A stretch of DNA of 64,000 bases from Schumannella luteola (GTDB lineage: Bacteria > Actinomycetota > Actinomycetes > Actinomycetales > Microbacteriaceae): the NCBI RefSeq assembly GCF_013408685.1, contig NZ_JACBZY010000001.1, positions 496,001-560,000 of the forward strand, in the 5' to 3' direction. The notes below the pieces were generated by a model. That model made no database searches and was not told the origin of the DNA. It saw only the letters and a list, made by a program, of their open reading frames with translations. Of this stretch, positions 26,301 to 34,074 are shown one piece after another; the stretch's first letter is position 1; each line of letters opens with the position of its first letter. The position numbers were made by a program, and so were the translations under genes.

Positions 26301-27372
26301 GGTTGTGCCCGGCGACGCCGATGCGCACCGCCGCGGAGCGCTCGGGCGTCAGCGCCCAGGTCAGCATCCGCTTGTAGTGGGTGTCGGTGTGCTGCTTGGA
26401 GCCCCAGGTCGCCTGCGGCCAGCCGTGGATGCGCGCATCCACCTGCTCCATCGCCAGGTTCGCGCCCTTGACGATGCGCACCTTGATCGGCGCCCCGCCG
26501 GCGGCGACCCGCGCCCGAGCCCAGGCGCTGAGCTGCTGCAGGGCGGCGAGCGAGTCGGGCAGGTAGGCCTGCAGCACGATGCCCGCCTCGAAGCGCTGCA
26601 TGCCGGGCTGCTCGAGCAGGCGCGTGAACACCGCGATCGTCAGGTCGAGATCGCGGTACTCCTCCATGTCGAGGTTGATGAACTTGGGGGATGCGCTGCG
26701 CACCGCCGCGCCGTAGAGCGGGTTCAGGCGCGCGACGACCCGGTCGACGGTCTCGTCGAAGCCCCACATCGACAGCTGGCTGGCGACGGCCGAGACCTTG
26801 ACCGAGACGTAGTCGACGTCGTCGCGGCCGAGCAGGTCGATCGTGCCGGTGAGGCGCGCATCCGCCTCCCTCTCGCCCAGCACGGCCTCGCCGAGCAGGT
26901 TGATGTTGAGGCGGGTGCCGTCCGCGCGCAGCTCGTGGATGACCTTGTCGAGCGACTTCGGCGTCGCATCGATCACGAGGTGCCCGACCATTCCGCGCAG
27001 CACCCGGCGGGCGATGGGGATGATCGGCCACGGCAGCAATGGGGCGAAGGCGCCGCCGACGCTGACGGCGGCGCGCTGATACCAGGGCAGGAACGCGGGG
27101 ATGTCGTGCGAGAGCGTCTCGAGCTCGCGGCCCGCGACGCGCAGGTCTTCGGGGCGCACGACCCGGTCGACGAAGCCGAGGGTGAAGCCGAGGCCGTCCG
27201 GATCCTTCAGCAACCCGGCGAGGCGGGCCGCGTGCTTGTCGTTCTTCGGATCGGCGGCGGCGTCGCGGCTCGCATCGAGCCAGCGCTGCACGAGGGCGAC
27301 GACCTCGTCGGCGGTCGGCAGAGCCTGGTTCGCCGGATCGGGGGCGACTCCCTGGGGGGCGGGACTCGACAT
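23305..27372 (-). CDS. putA: Bifunctional proline dehydrogenase / P5C dehydrogenase
   Basis: Converts proline to glutamate in two steps within one protein. The proline dehydrogenase barrel covers about residues 120-440, with KVRIVKGANLAMEQ and the later FEMLLGMA block. The aldehyde dehydrogenase covers about 500-950: Glu726 in VAETSGK is the general base and Cys760 in GHAGQKCSAA the nucleophile, with PFGGWKRSRVGTG following. A large low-complexity insert fills about 953-1080, including an alternating Gly-Ala run. A C-terminal region (1085-1355) resembles the inactive ALDH-like domain of type B/C PutA. There is no N-terminal DNA-binding domain, so it is enzyme only. Length 1355 aa. ATG start fits. 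Confidence 0.95.
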   Translation of the reverse strand: MSSPAPQGVAPDPANQALPTADEVVALVQRWLDASRDAAADPKNDKHAARLAGLLKDPDGLGFTLGFVDRVVRPEDLRVAGRELETLSHDIPAFLPWYQRAAVSVGGAFAPLLPWPIIPIARRVLRGMVGHLVIDATPKSLDKVIHELRADGTRLNINLLGEAVLGEREADARLTGTIDLLGRDDVDYVSVKVSAVASQLSMWGFDETVDRVVARLNPLYGAAVRSASPKFINLDMEEYRDLDLTIAVFTRLLEQPGMQRFEAGIVLQAYLPDSLAALQQLSAWARARVAAGGAPIKVRIVKGANLAMEQVDARIHGWPQATWGSKQHTDTHYKRMLTWALTPERSAAVRIGVAGHNLFDVAFAHLLAERRGVSDRVDFEMLLGMATAQAQAVRQDVGDLLLYTPVVDPAQFDSAISYLVRRLEENASPENFMASVFELDSSAEAFGREETRFRTSLAALHPTLDAVPRPSRTQDRSHPVIPSTPEAFRNEPDTDPALAANRDWGRSVLARARDSRLGVDTIEAARLTGSQQLEELLVAARSAGHRWGATPASTRADALERIGEVLVAMRGRLIEVMASETGKTIAEADVEVSEAIDFARWYAARARELGAVDGARHVPDVVTLAAPPWNFPLAIPTGSVLAPLAAGSAVVLKPAPQARRTGAVLAEAIWEAGIPRDLLSLVDLDEERFGRSLVTAPEIDRVILTGSIETAELFRSWRPNLPIVAETSGKNAIVITPSADLDLAVGDLVKSAFGHAGQKCSAASLGILVGSVATSPRFLRQLEDAVRSLVVGPGTDPSTSVGPVIEPVSGKLERALTTLAPGESWLVEPKQLDDEGRLWSPGVRTGVKPGSEFHLTEYFGPVLGLMAASSLDEAISWQNATDYGLTAGIHSLEPAEVDAWLEGVQAGNLYVNRGITGAIVRRQPFGGWKRSRVGTGAKAGGPNMLLGLGSWVPAGSGDGAAAGTGGAAGSDAAARADGADSGAMDATGRAASGGAGGADGASGATPGSREPGALTLIVNSRLTRGSAGGGVVPAADSADSASGARSGVGAGAADGEGAGAGAGAGAGAGAPGEGDVPTPVRGESLATPIGGPTAVRRNRVDDSLSLDGLDERVRAAIEGAQSGLDYDGFALVRRAALSDQAAWDAEFGGARDSARLGVERNVLRYRPTPVVIRLAEGGSLAEAVRVIVAGVRARSRLTISSAVPLPSGLRPLITGDAPLLRVDQVITETDAAFAGRLATQVDQARGMRIRLIAGADGAAALGAVSAQGGAVAAQLGAGAGVGSPARPAASSSASRTAVANALGTALGGSPDVAIWSGPVTTAGRIELLPFLLEQAVSITAHRFGTPAPGMAALQL
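24171..24204. repeat. Hexanucleotide microsatellite in putA
   Basis: CACCAG is repeated five times plus CACC, encoding alternating Gly-Ala on the minus strand within the putA linker. Each unit keeps frame, so copy-number change only alters linker length. A shorter related run lies at about 23530. Confidence 0.85.
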
Positions 27373-27474
27373 GGATTCGAGGGTATCCCGCGGGCCCGCG
27401 CATCCCCTGGCGCTCGCGTCGCGGAGCGGCGGATGCTCGGCGCGCGGCCAGGCAGGCGCGAATGCGGCGCCGGG

Positions 27475-28266
27475 TCAGTCGAGCGGGCGCAGCAGCCGGT
27501 CGAGAAAGGCGCGCGTGCGGGGCTGCTGCGGATCGCGCAGCAGCTGCTCGGGCGCGCCGCGCTCGACGATCACGCCGCCGTCGAGGAAGAGCACCTCATC
27601 CGCCACCTCGCGGGCGAAGCCGAGCTCGTGCGTGACGACGACCATCGTCCAGCCCTCCTCGGCGAGCTGCTTCATGATCACCAGCACGTCGCCGACGATC
27701 TCGGGGTCGAGCGCGCTGGTCGGCTCGTCGAAGAGCAGCAGCTTCGGCTTGAGCGCGAGCGCGCGCACGATGCCGACGCGCTGCTGCTGCCCGCCCGAGA
27801 GCTGGAAGGGGTAGGCGTCGCGCTTGTCGCCGAGCCCGACGCGCTCGAGCAGCTCGAGCGCCTCCGCCTCGACGTCCGCGCGCGGACGCCCCTGCACGAC
27901 GATCGGGCCCTCGGTCACGTTCTGCAGCACCGTGCGGTGCGGGAACAGGTTGTAGTGCTGGAACACCATGCCCGACGCATCGCGCAGGGTCTCCCGCTGC
28001 CGCCGGCGCTCCTTCTTGGAGGCCGGGGCCGCGAAATCGAGCGCCTGGCCTTCCAGCTCGAGCACGCCCGCATCCGGCACTTCGAGCGCGTTCAGCGAAC
28101 GCAGCACGGTCGTCTTGCCCGAGCCGGACGGCCCGATCAGCACGAGCACACGGCCGCGCGGCACGGCCAGGTCGATGCCCTTCAGCACCTCGAGCGACCC
28201 GAACGACTTGCGCAGGCCGGTCGTGCGCAGCAGCGGGGCGGCGCCGGAGTCAGGCGTGGGCGACAT
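27475..28266 (-). CDS. Polar amino-acid ABC transporter ATPase
   Basis: A GlnQ/HisP-type ATPase. Walker [10 protein letters not shown] (about residues 44-52), Q-loop in [17 protein letters not shown], signature LSGGQQQRV, Walker [15 protein letters not shown] and H-loop [10 protein letters not shown] are all intact. ATG 28264-28266 overlaps the permease stop by 17 bases, so it is translated with it. It completes an importer with the permease and the lipoprotein upstream. Substrate is likely a polar amino acid; cystine or glutamine cannot be separated by sequence alone. Confidence 0.93.
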   Translation of the reverse strand: MSPTPDSGAAPLLRTTGLRKSFGSLEVLKGIDLAVPRGRVLVLIGPSGSGKTTVLRSLNALEVPDAGVLELEGQALDFAAPASKKERRRQRETLRDASGMVFQHYNLFPHRTVLQNVTEGPIVVQGRPRADVEAEALELLERVGLGDKRDAYPFQLSGGQQQRVGIVRALALKPKLLLFDEPTSALDPEIVGDVLVIMKQLAEEGWTMVVVTHELGFAREVADEVLFLDGGVIVERGAPEQLLRDPQQPRTRAFLDRLLRPLD

Positions 28267-28912
28267 AGCGATCCAGCCTCTTCTCGATGCGTCCCTGCGC
28301 GGTCGACAGCACGAGGCAGATGATCCAGTAGATCGCGGCCGCCTCGATGTAGATCAGCATGAACTCGTTGCTGAAGGCGGCGATGCGCTGCGCCTCGCGG
28401 AACAGCTCCGTCACCAGGATCGTCGCCGCGAGCGAGGTGTCCTTCACGAGGCTGATGAAGGTGTTCGACAGCGGCGGCACCGAGACGCGCGCCGCCTGCG
28501 GCAGGATCACCCGGCGCAGGGTCGTGACTCGCGACATCCCGACCGTGTACCCGGCCTCCCACTGCCCGGCCGGAACCGACAGGATCGCGGCTCGGATCAC
28601 CTCGGCCGCGTAGCCGCCCACGTTGATCGACAGGGCGATGATCGCGCTCGGCCACGGCGGCAGCACGACGCCGATCGAGGGCAGGCCGTAGAAGATCACG
28701 AACAGCTGCACGAGCATCGGGGTGCCGCGCACGATCGAGATGATCAGCCGGGCGAGTGCCGCGAGGGGCACGATGCTCGACATGCGCGCGAGGGCGAGCA
28801 GCAGCGCGAGCACGAGGCCCAGCGCGAACGACGCGAGCGAGAGCGGGATCGTGCCGAGCAGCGCCCCGCCCCAGAGCGGACCGAGAGAGCTGACGAGCAG
28901 GTTCCAGTCCAT
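28250..28912 (-). CDS. Polar amino-acid ABC transporter permease
   Basis: A 220-aa HisM-type permease with about five membrane helices. The N-terminal segment [20 protein letters not shown] and the motif [20 protein letters not shown] (the EAA loop that contacts the ATPase) are clear. Family members usually work as homo- or heterodimers; only one permease gene is present, so a homodimer is likely. It lies 168 bases after the binding-protein gene, separated by a hairpin. Confidence 0.93.
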   Translation of the reverse strand: MDWNLLVSSLGPLWGGALLGTIPLSLASFALGLVLALLLALARMSSIVPLAALARLIISIVRGTPMLVQLFVIFYGLPSIGVVLPPWPSAIIALSINVGGYAAEVIRAAILSVPAGQWEAGYTVGMSRVTTLRRVILPQAARVSVPPLSNTFISLVKDTSLAATILVTELFREAQRIAAFSNEFMLIYIEAAAIYWIICLVLSTAQGRIEKRLDRYVAHA

Positions 28913-29035
28913 GGATGCTCCCTTCGGTTCGCGGCGTCGGTTCGGCTGAGTCGTGCCAGGGCCGGTGCCGGGGCAGGCCGCGGCGGTCGAGGTCTCGGCG
29001 CCGGGCCGCCTCGGTCGGCGGTGTGGTCAGACTAA

Positions 29036-29073
29036 CGAGGCCCGGCTCATCCTCTCGGAGAAGCCGGGCCTCG
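29036..29073 (-). terminator. Attenuator-like hairpin between binding protein and permease
   Basis: A perfect 12-bp stem (29036-29047 with 29062-29073) and 14-base loop lies just after the binding-protein stop on the minus strand. It would let the binding protein be made in excess over the permease and ATPase, as is common for such importers. Confidence 0.6.
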
Positions 29074-29080
29074 CGGGGCC

Positions 29081-29917
29081 TTACTTGCTGATGTCCTGCC
29101 CGAAGTACTTCTCGCCGAGCTTCGCGAGCGTGCCGTCGGCGGCCAGCTCAGCCAGCGCCTTGTCGATCGCGGCGGTCAGGGTGTCGCTGCCCTTGCGCAG
29201 CGTGATCGCGCTCTTCGAGACGTCGTCGGTGTCGGCGGCGATCTTCAGCCCATCCGTCTCGCCGTTCTTCTTCGCGTCGAGGAAGGTCAGCTTGTCATTG
29301 ACGGTCGCGTCGACGCGGCTCTGCTTGAGCAGCTCGAGCGCCTGCGCCCAGCCCTCGACCTGCTCGACGTTCGCGCCGGCATCCTGCGCGACCTGGTACC
29401 AGTTGCTGGTCAGCGACTGGGCGGTCGTCTTGCCCTTGAGGTCGGCGAGACCGGTGATGTCGCTGTCGCTGCGCACGATGACCGCGCCGGGCGACACCGA
29501 GTAGGGGGTGCTGAAGTCGTACTTCTTCTCGCGCTCGGCGTTGACCGAGATCTGGTTCGCGATCACGTCGAAGCGGCCCGCATCCAGACCGGCGAAGATC
29601 GCGTCGAACTGCGTCTCCTGGAACTTTGCCTTCACGCCGAGCTTCTCGGCGACGGCGGTCGCGACCTCGACGTCGTAGCCGGTCAGCGGGCCCGAGCCGC
29701 TCTCGTGGTAGCTGAAGGGGCGGTAGGTGCCCTCGGTGGCGATGACCAGCTCGCCGGCCTTCTGCACCTGCTCGAGCGAGCGGCCGGCCTTCGGCGAGGC
29801 GGAGGCGCCGGCGCTGTCGCCCGAGCCGGATCCGGCGGTCGAGCAGCCCGCGAGCAGCAGGGCGGCGGTCGCCGTGGCGGCGACGAGCAGGTGGCGGACG
29901 CGGATGCGGGTGCGCAT
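29081..29917 (-). CDS. Amino-acid ABC transporter substrate-binding lipoprotein
   Basis: A 278-aa secreted lipoprotein. ATG at 29915-29917 gives a classic signal peptide ending in the lipobox LLLAGC with Cys25 as lipid anchor; a longer upstream frame would bury it. The mature part is a family 3 binding protein: ELVIATEGTYRPFSYHE, TGYDVEVATAVAEKLG, FDAIFAGLDAGRFDVIANQI and KKYDFSTPYSVSPG. It should capture a polar amino acid outside the membrane and hand it to the downstream permease. A Ser/Gly-rich linker follows the anchor. Confidence 0.93.
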   Translation of the reverse strand: MRTRIRVRHLLVAATATAALLLAGCSTAGSGSGDSAGASASPKAGRSLEQVQKAGELVIATEGTYRPFSYHESGSGPLTGYDVEVATAVAEKLGVKAKFQETQFDAIFAGLDAGRFDVIANQISVNAEREKKYDFSTPYSVSPGAVIVRSDSDITGLADLKGKTTAQSLTSNWYQVAQDAGANVEQVEGWAQALELLKQSRVDATVNDKLTFLDAKKNGETDGLKIAADTDDVSKSAITLRKGSDTLTAAIDKALAELAADGTLAKLGEKYFGQDISK

Positions 29918-30141
29918 GGGGAACTCCGGATGTCGTGGGTGTGCTCGGGTCCTGGACCGAGTGGGTCCGAGGCGAGCGCGCTGTGGTGTGACGGCCGGCT
30001 TCGTGCGGAGCGCCGACCTCCGGAGGGTAACCACCGGCGGGTGATCAGGCATTCCCTGTGACGCCCGGTTACTCGCGGGCCGGGTGGAAGCGCGGGGCGG
30101 ATCGGGCCCGGCGCAGTCCCGCCGCGGTCAAGCCCCGACTC

Positions 30142-30690
30142 TCAGGCCCAGACGCTCGGCGCAGGCCGACGGTTCGACGGCAGCGCCGTGTCGGCGGCCC
30201 AGCGGATCGCCCACTCGGGCGCCGGCAGGCTGTGCACGTCCTCGCCGAGGGCCGCGCCCAGCTCATCCATGCTGACCGTGCCGCCGGTGCGCTGGAGGAA
30301 GCGCGCCCGCACGACCGCCTGCGCGCAGATCTCGCCATCTACGACGAATCGCTGCTCGCAGTAGACGCTGCGGTCGTCGAAGCCGATGAGCCGCGTCTCG
30401 AGGTCGAAGAGCTGCCAGGGCTTGAGCGAACGGCGGTAGGTGATGGTCTGCGCGCCGACGACCGGGTAGATGCCGGCCTTCATGAGCGCCGGCCAGAGCC
30501 CGGAGCGCAGGTTCAGGTCGTAGCGGCCGAGATCCATGATCGTCAGGTACACGCCGTTGTTCATGTGCCCGAGCTGGTCGAGGTCGCGAGGCCAGACGCG
30601 CATCCGGATGCGACCCACATCGAAGGCCGTCAGTCGGGAGCGACGCTTCATCGTGAGCCGCAGACGCAGCAGCCGGAACCAGAGATTCAC
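30142..30690 (-). CDS. Hot-dog-fold acyl-CoA thioesterase-like protein
   Basis: A 182-aa protein of the 4-hydroxybenzoyl-CoA thioesterase type (THEM6-like group). The conserved site RDLDQLGHMNNGVYLTIMD contains the Asp and His-Met-Asn-Asn signature, followed by TITYRRSLKPWQLFDLETR and VYCEQRFV, the hot-dog helix and strands. I chose GTG at 30688-30690, giving VNLWFRLLRL, a hydrophobic-basic start common in actinobacterial members; GTG or ATG further upstream would add 19 residues. Substrate unknown. It is divergent from a small hydrolase across a palindromic element. Confidence 0.8.
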   Translation of the reverse strand: MNLWFRLLRLRLTMKRRSRLTAFDVGRIRMRVWPRDLDQLGHMNNGVYLTIMDLGRYDLNLRSGLWPALMKAGIYPVVGAQTITYRRSLKPWQLFDLETRLIGFDDRSVYCEQRFVVDGEICAQAVVRARFLQRTGGTVSMDELGAALGEDVHSLPAPEWAIRWAADTALPSNRRPAPSVWA

Positions 30691-30806
30691 CCGCCGACGG
30701 TATCCCTTCCACGACGGATCGGCGATCCCGTTGTCGATCCGCGACAAGCACGGGGTGGATGCGCGCGGCCCGGTGCGCGGGACCGGCCAGCCGGGGCGCG
30801 GTCGAC

Positions 30807-30871
30807 TCGCCGAGATGTCTCGAACGTCTCGCGCTCGCGGCGTGTCGCGGGCATTCGCGACATCTCGGCGA
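30807..30871. repeat. 65-bp palindromic element C
   Basis: Arms 30807-30828 and 30850-30871 pair at 19 of 22 positions, starting TCGCCGAGATGTCT. The centre contains GCGGCGTGTCGCGG; its GGCGTGTCGC core at 30839-30848 matches that of elements A and B although the arms differ completely. Located in the divergent promoter region of the thioesterase and hydrolase genes. Confidence 0.75.
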
Positions 30872-30967
30872 CGCCAGGCGGGGAGCGCGCGGGGATACCG
30901 GGTCGGGAGATGACGCGCGGCGACGCGGTTCGGGCGCGCGGGCAGGGCGCGTCGCTAGCGTCGAGGC

Positions 30968-31570
30968 GTGACCTTCCCGAAGCGCATCGTCGTCGTCCAC
31001 GGCTACCAGGCGAACACCCGCGCCCACTGGTTCCCCTGGCTCGCGGAGCGCGCGGCCGAGCTCGGCGGGCGCGTCGACGTCGTCGAGCTGCCGGATCCGC
31101 AGAACCCGGTGCGCGCCGACTGGGATGCGGCGGTCGCCGACACGATCCGCGGCGGCGCGAGCGCGGACGCCGGCGCGGCGGTCACCGGCGCGGAGCCGGG
31201 CCTCTGGGTCATCGGCCACAGCCTCGGCTCCATCACCGCGTTGCGCTGGGCCGCGAGCCTGCCCGCCGACGCGCGCCTCGGCGGCATCCTGCTCGTCGCG
31301 GGCTTCGGCGAGCAGCTCGACACGATCCCCGAGCTCGACGGCTACCTCGCCGAGGTGCCGAAGGATGCCGACATCGCGCGCATCCGCGAGGTCGCCGGGG
31401 CGATCCGCAGCATCCACTCCGACGACGACGCGATCGTGCCGCCGCCCTACAGCGAGCGCATCGCGGCGCGCCTCGGCGTCCAGCCGATCGTCGTGCCCGG
31501 CGGCGGGCACTTCCTCGACCGCGAGGGCTGGCTCGAGGCGCCCGAGGTGTTGGCGGCCCTGCATACCTGA
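30968..31570 (+). CDS. RBBP9/YdeN-type alpha/beta hydrolase
   Basis: A 200-aa small serine hydrolase. VVVHGYQANTRAHWFPWL is the start typical of the family, the nucleophile elbow is IGHSLGS, the acid lies in HSDDDAIVP and the catalytic histidine in GGGHFLDREG. These residues complete the triad. The GTG start is close to the family start. Physiological substrate of RBBP9-like enzymes is poorly known; some have esterase or peptidase activity. Confidence 0.85.
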   Translation: MTFPKRIVVVHGYQANTRAHWFPWLAERAAELGGRVDVVELPDPQNPVRADWDAAVADTIRGGASADAGAAVTGAEPGLWVIGHSLGSITALRWAASLPADARLGGILLVAGFGEQLDTIPELDGYLAEVPKDADIARIREVAGAIRSIHSDDDAIVPPPYSERIAARLGVQPIVVPGGGHFLDREGWLEAPEVLAALHT

Positions 31571-31657
31571 CCGCGGGCGCGCGTCCGGCCGCCCGGGGCC
31601 CCGCTCCAGCCACGATCGCCGGGTCCCTCCGTCACGATCCCCCGAAGCGACCTCCCC

Positions 31658-31773
31658 TCGCAATTCAGGATCCGAACCGACGCAATTCAGGATCGGAGCC
31701 CGGATCCGGCGCCGTTTCACCCGGTCCGCGCGGTCGGATCCTGAATTGCGAGCCCGTCGATCCTGAATTGCGA
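31658..31773. repeat. Nested double palindrome G
   Basis: Four copies of a 15-base unit CGCAATTCAGGATCC/G: two forward at 31659 and 31681, and two inverted ending at 31750 and 31772. Spacing is 22 bases on both sides, so the element is symmetric over 116 bp. The first and third units pair over 18 bases and the second and fourth over 15. It lies between convergent genes. Confidence 0.8.
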
Positions 31774-31862
31774 ACCGCCACGGCGGTTGCGGATGAGAAC
31801 GGTCGCCCGCGTGGACGTCGGGGCCGGATGCTCGACGCCCGAGCAGCTCGGCCCGCAGCGAG

Positions 31863-32858
31863 TCAGCGGGCGCGGTGGTCGGGGATCGTGAGGCGCGGCC
31901 CGCGGCGCTCGTAGCCGATGCCGGATCCCTCGATCAGGCGCACCACCCGCTGCCGGTGACCGCGCCACGGCTCCAGCAGCTCGCGCATCCCGTCGTCGTC
32001 GACGCGTGCGCCGGTGAGCGCCCAGCCGACGTTCTTGCAGGTGTGGAAGTCGCCGAAGCTCACCGCGTCGGGGGCGCCGTGGCTGCGCTGCACGGTCTCA
32101 GCAGTAGTCCACACGCCGATGCCCGGAACGGTGCGCAGGCGGCGCTGCGCCTCGGCGACCGGCTGATCGCCGCCGCGCTCGAGTCCGGTCGCGACGGCGA
32201 GCGCGCGCTGGATCGTGTCGCGGCGCTGCGGGGTGACGCCGGCGCGGTGCCACTCCCACGACGGGATGCGACGCCACGCCGCGACCGTTGGCAGCACGTG
32301 CATGCCGCGCGGCGCCGGCCCCGGAGCCGGCTCGCCATGGCGGGCCACCAGGGTGCGCCACGACCGCGAGGCCTCCTGCCCGGTCACCTTCTGGAAGAAG
32401 ATCGCCGGCAGCAGCGCCGCCAGGACCTGCCCGGTGCGCGCGAGGCGCAGGCCCGGTGCACGTCGGTGCAGCTCGGCGATGAGCGGATGCCGCTCGGCAT
32501 CGAATCCGTCGAGGTCGTCGTCGGCGCCGAGCAGCGCCGGAACCCGCTCGATCGCCCACGCGGCGCCCGGCCCCCAGGCGTCGGCGTGCACGCTCGCGGC
32601 GGCGGCGTCCACGCGCAGGCGGAGGGTGACGGGAGCGCCGTCGTCGGCCGTCGGAGCCGTGGCTCGCTCCGCGGGCGCGCGGAACACGAGCCAGTGCGCC
32701 TCGCCCTCCCGCCGCGACGCAGGGTCGCTGCCGAACTGGGCGATCGTGCCGAGCGTGCGCCGCAGATCGATCGGATGCGGCGGGGCGTACCGCGTCGAGA
32801 GCGGAACCGCGGATGCGGGCGTGGGCGTGGGCGCACCGGGCACCTCGACGGCGCTCAC
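31863..32858 (-). CDS. AlkA-like DNA-3-methyladenine glycosylase
   Basis: A 331-aa HhH-GPD base-excision enzyme. The helix-hairpin-helix is LRTVPGIGVWTTAET, followed by VSFGDFHTCKNVGW where the Asp is the likely catalytic residue. The N-terminal third is an AlkA-type beta domain. It should remove alkylated bases from DNA. GTG at 32856-32858 gives a start close to the conserved region; longer frames overlap pfkA antisense. Convergent with the hydrolase, divergent from pfkA. No iron-sulfur cysteine cluster, so not endonuclease III. Confidence 0.85.
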   Translation of the reverse strand: MSAVEVPGAPTPTPASAVPLSTRYAPPHPIDLRRTLGTIAQFGSDPASRREGEAHWLVFRAPAERATAPTADDGAPVTLRLRVDAAAASVHADAWGPGAAWAIERVPALLGADDDLDGFDAERHPLIAELHRRAPGLRLARTGQVLAALLPAIFFQKVTGQEASRSWRTLVARHGEPAPGPAPRGMHVLPTVAAWRRIPSWEWHRAGVTPQRRDTIQRALAVATGLERGGDQPVAEAQRRLRTVPGIGVWTTAETVQRSHGAPDAVSFGDFHTCKNVGWALTGARVDDDGMRELLEPWRGHRQRVVRLIEGSGIGYERRGPRLTIPDHRAR

Positions 32859-32997
32859 GCGACCCGCCCCATCCACTCGCTCACGCGGCGACCCTAACCC
32901 CGCCCGCCGACGCCGGCCGCGACCCGCCCGGCCCGCGCCGCCCGCAACCACCCGCCCCGGAATCGCACGAACGTGCACGAGGCGGCAGGATGTACCC

Positions 32998-34023
32998 GTG
33001 AGCATCGGCATCCTGACCAGCGGCGGCGACTGCCCCGGCCTCAACGCGGTCATCCGCGGGGCTGTCCTCAAGGGGATCACCCAGCACGACCTCGAGTTCG
33101 TCGGCTTCAAGAACGGCTGGAAGGGCGTCGTCGACGGCGACACCGTCCCCCTCGGCCGCCCCCAGGTGATGGGCATCTCGAAGCAGGGCGGCACCATCAT
33201 CGGCACCTCGCGCACGAACCCCTTCGAGGGCGACGGCGGGCCCGAGAACATCGCCGCGATGATGGAGGAGCAGGGCATCGACTCGCTCATCGCCATTGGC
33301 GGCGAGGGCACCCTGGCCGCGGCGAAGCGGCTGACGGATGCCGGCATCAACATCGTCGGCGTGCCCAAGACGGTCGACAACGACCTCAGCGCCACCGACT
33401 ACACCTTCGGCTTCGACACCGCCGTGCAGATCGCGACCGAGGCGATGGACCGCCTGCGCACGACCGGCGACTCGCACGGGCGCTGCATGGTCGCCGAGGT
33501 CATGGGCCGCCACGTCGGCTGGATCGCGCTGCACTCGGGCATGGCCGCGGGCGCGCACGCGATCCTCATCCCCGAGCGCAAGACGAGCATGGACGAGATC
33601 ACCGAGTGGGTGCGCGCCGCCGCCGACCGCGGCCGTGCGCCGCTGATCGTCGTCGCCGAGGGCTTCAAGCTCGACAGCATGGATGATGCCCACTCCGAGC
33701 GCGGACTCGACGCCTTCGGCCGCCCGCGCCTGGGTGGCATCGGCGACATCCTCGCCCCCGAGATCGAGGCCCGCACCGGCATCGAGACCCGCTCGACGAC
33801 GCTGGGTCACATCCAGCGCGGCGGAACGCCCTCGGCCTACGACCGCGTGCTCGCCACCCGCTACGGCATGGCGGCGGTGGATGCGGTGCTCGAGCAGCGC
33901 TGGGGCCGCATGGTCGCGCTGCGCGGCACCCAGATCGTGCACGTGCCCTTCGAAGACGCGCTCGGCCGCCTCAAGACGGTGCCGCAGTCGCGCTACGACG
34001 AGGCCGCCGTCCTCTTCGGCTGA
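32998..34023 (+). CDS. pfkA: 6-phosphofructokinase
   Basis: Phosphorylates fructose 6-phosphate in glycolysis. The start is GILTSGGDCPGLNAVIRG, the phosphate-donor loop is GGEGT at 101-105 and the substrate loop PKTVDND at 123-129. Gly104 indicates ATP as donor, since pyrophosphate enzymes have Asp at this place, while Lys124 is the residue typical of the pyrophosphate/actinobacterial group. GTG at 32998 starts right at the fold. Length 341 aa fits the actinobacterial type. Confidence 0.95.
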   Translation: MSIGILTSGGDCPGLNAVIRGAVLKGITQHDLEFVGFKNGWKGVVDGDTVPLGRPQVMGISKQGGTIIGTSRTNPFEGDGGPENIAAMMEEQGIDSLIAIGGEGTLAAAKRLTDAGINIVGVPKTVDNDLSATDYTFGFDTAVQIATEAMDRLRTTGDSHGRCMVAEVMGRHVGWIALHSGMAAGAHAILIPERKTSMDEITEWVRAAADRGRAPLIVVAEGFKLDSMDDAHSERGLDAFGRPRLGGIGDILAPEIEARTGIETRSTTLGHIQRGGTPSAYDRVLATRYGMAAVDAVLEQRWGRMVALRGTQIVHVPFEDALGRLKTVPQSRYDEAAVLFG

Positions 34024-34074
34024 GCGAGCTTCCGCTGCGGCGCGCGACTCGGCCCGCCGCGTAGGGTCGGGCGC

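Noticed and set aside
31658-31773. Repeated CGCAATTCAGGATC as a CRISPR array or replication iterons
   Set aside because: Only four copies, two inverted, with 7-8 base gaps and no cas or rep gene nearby.
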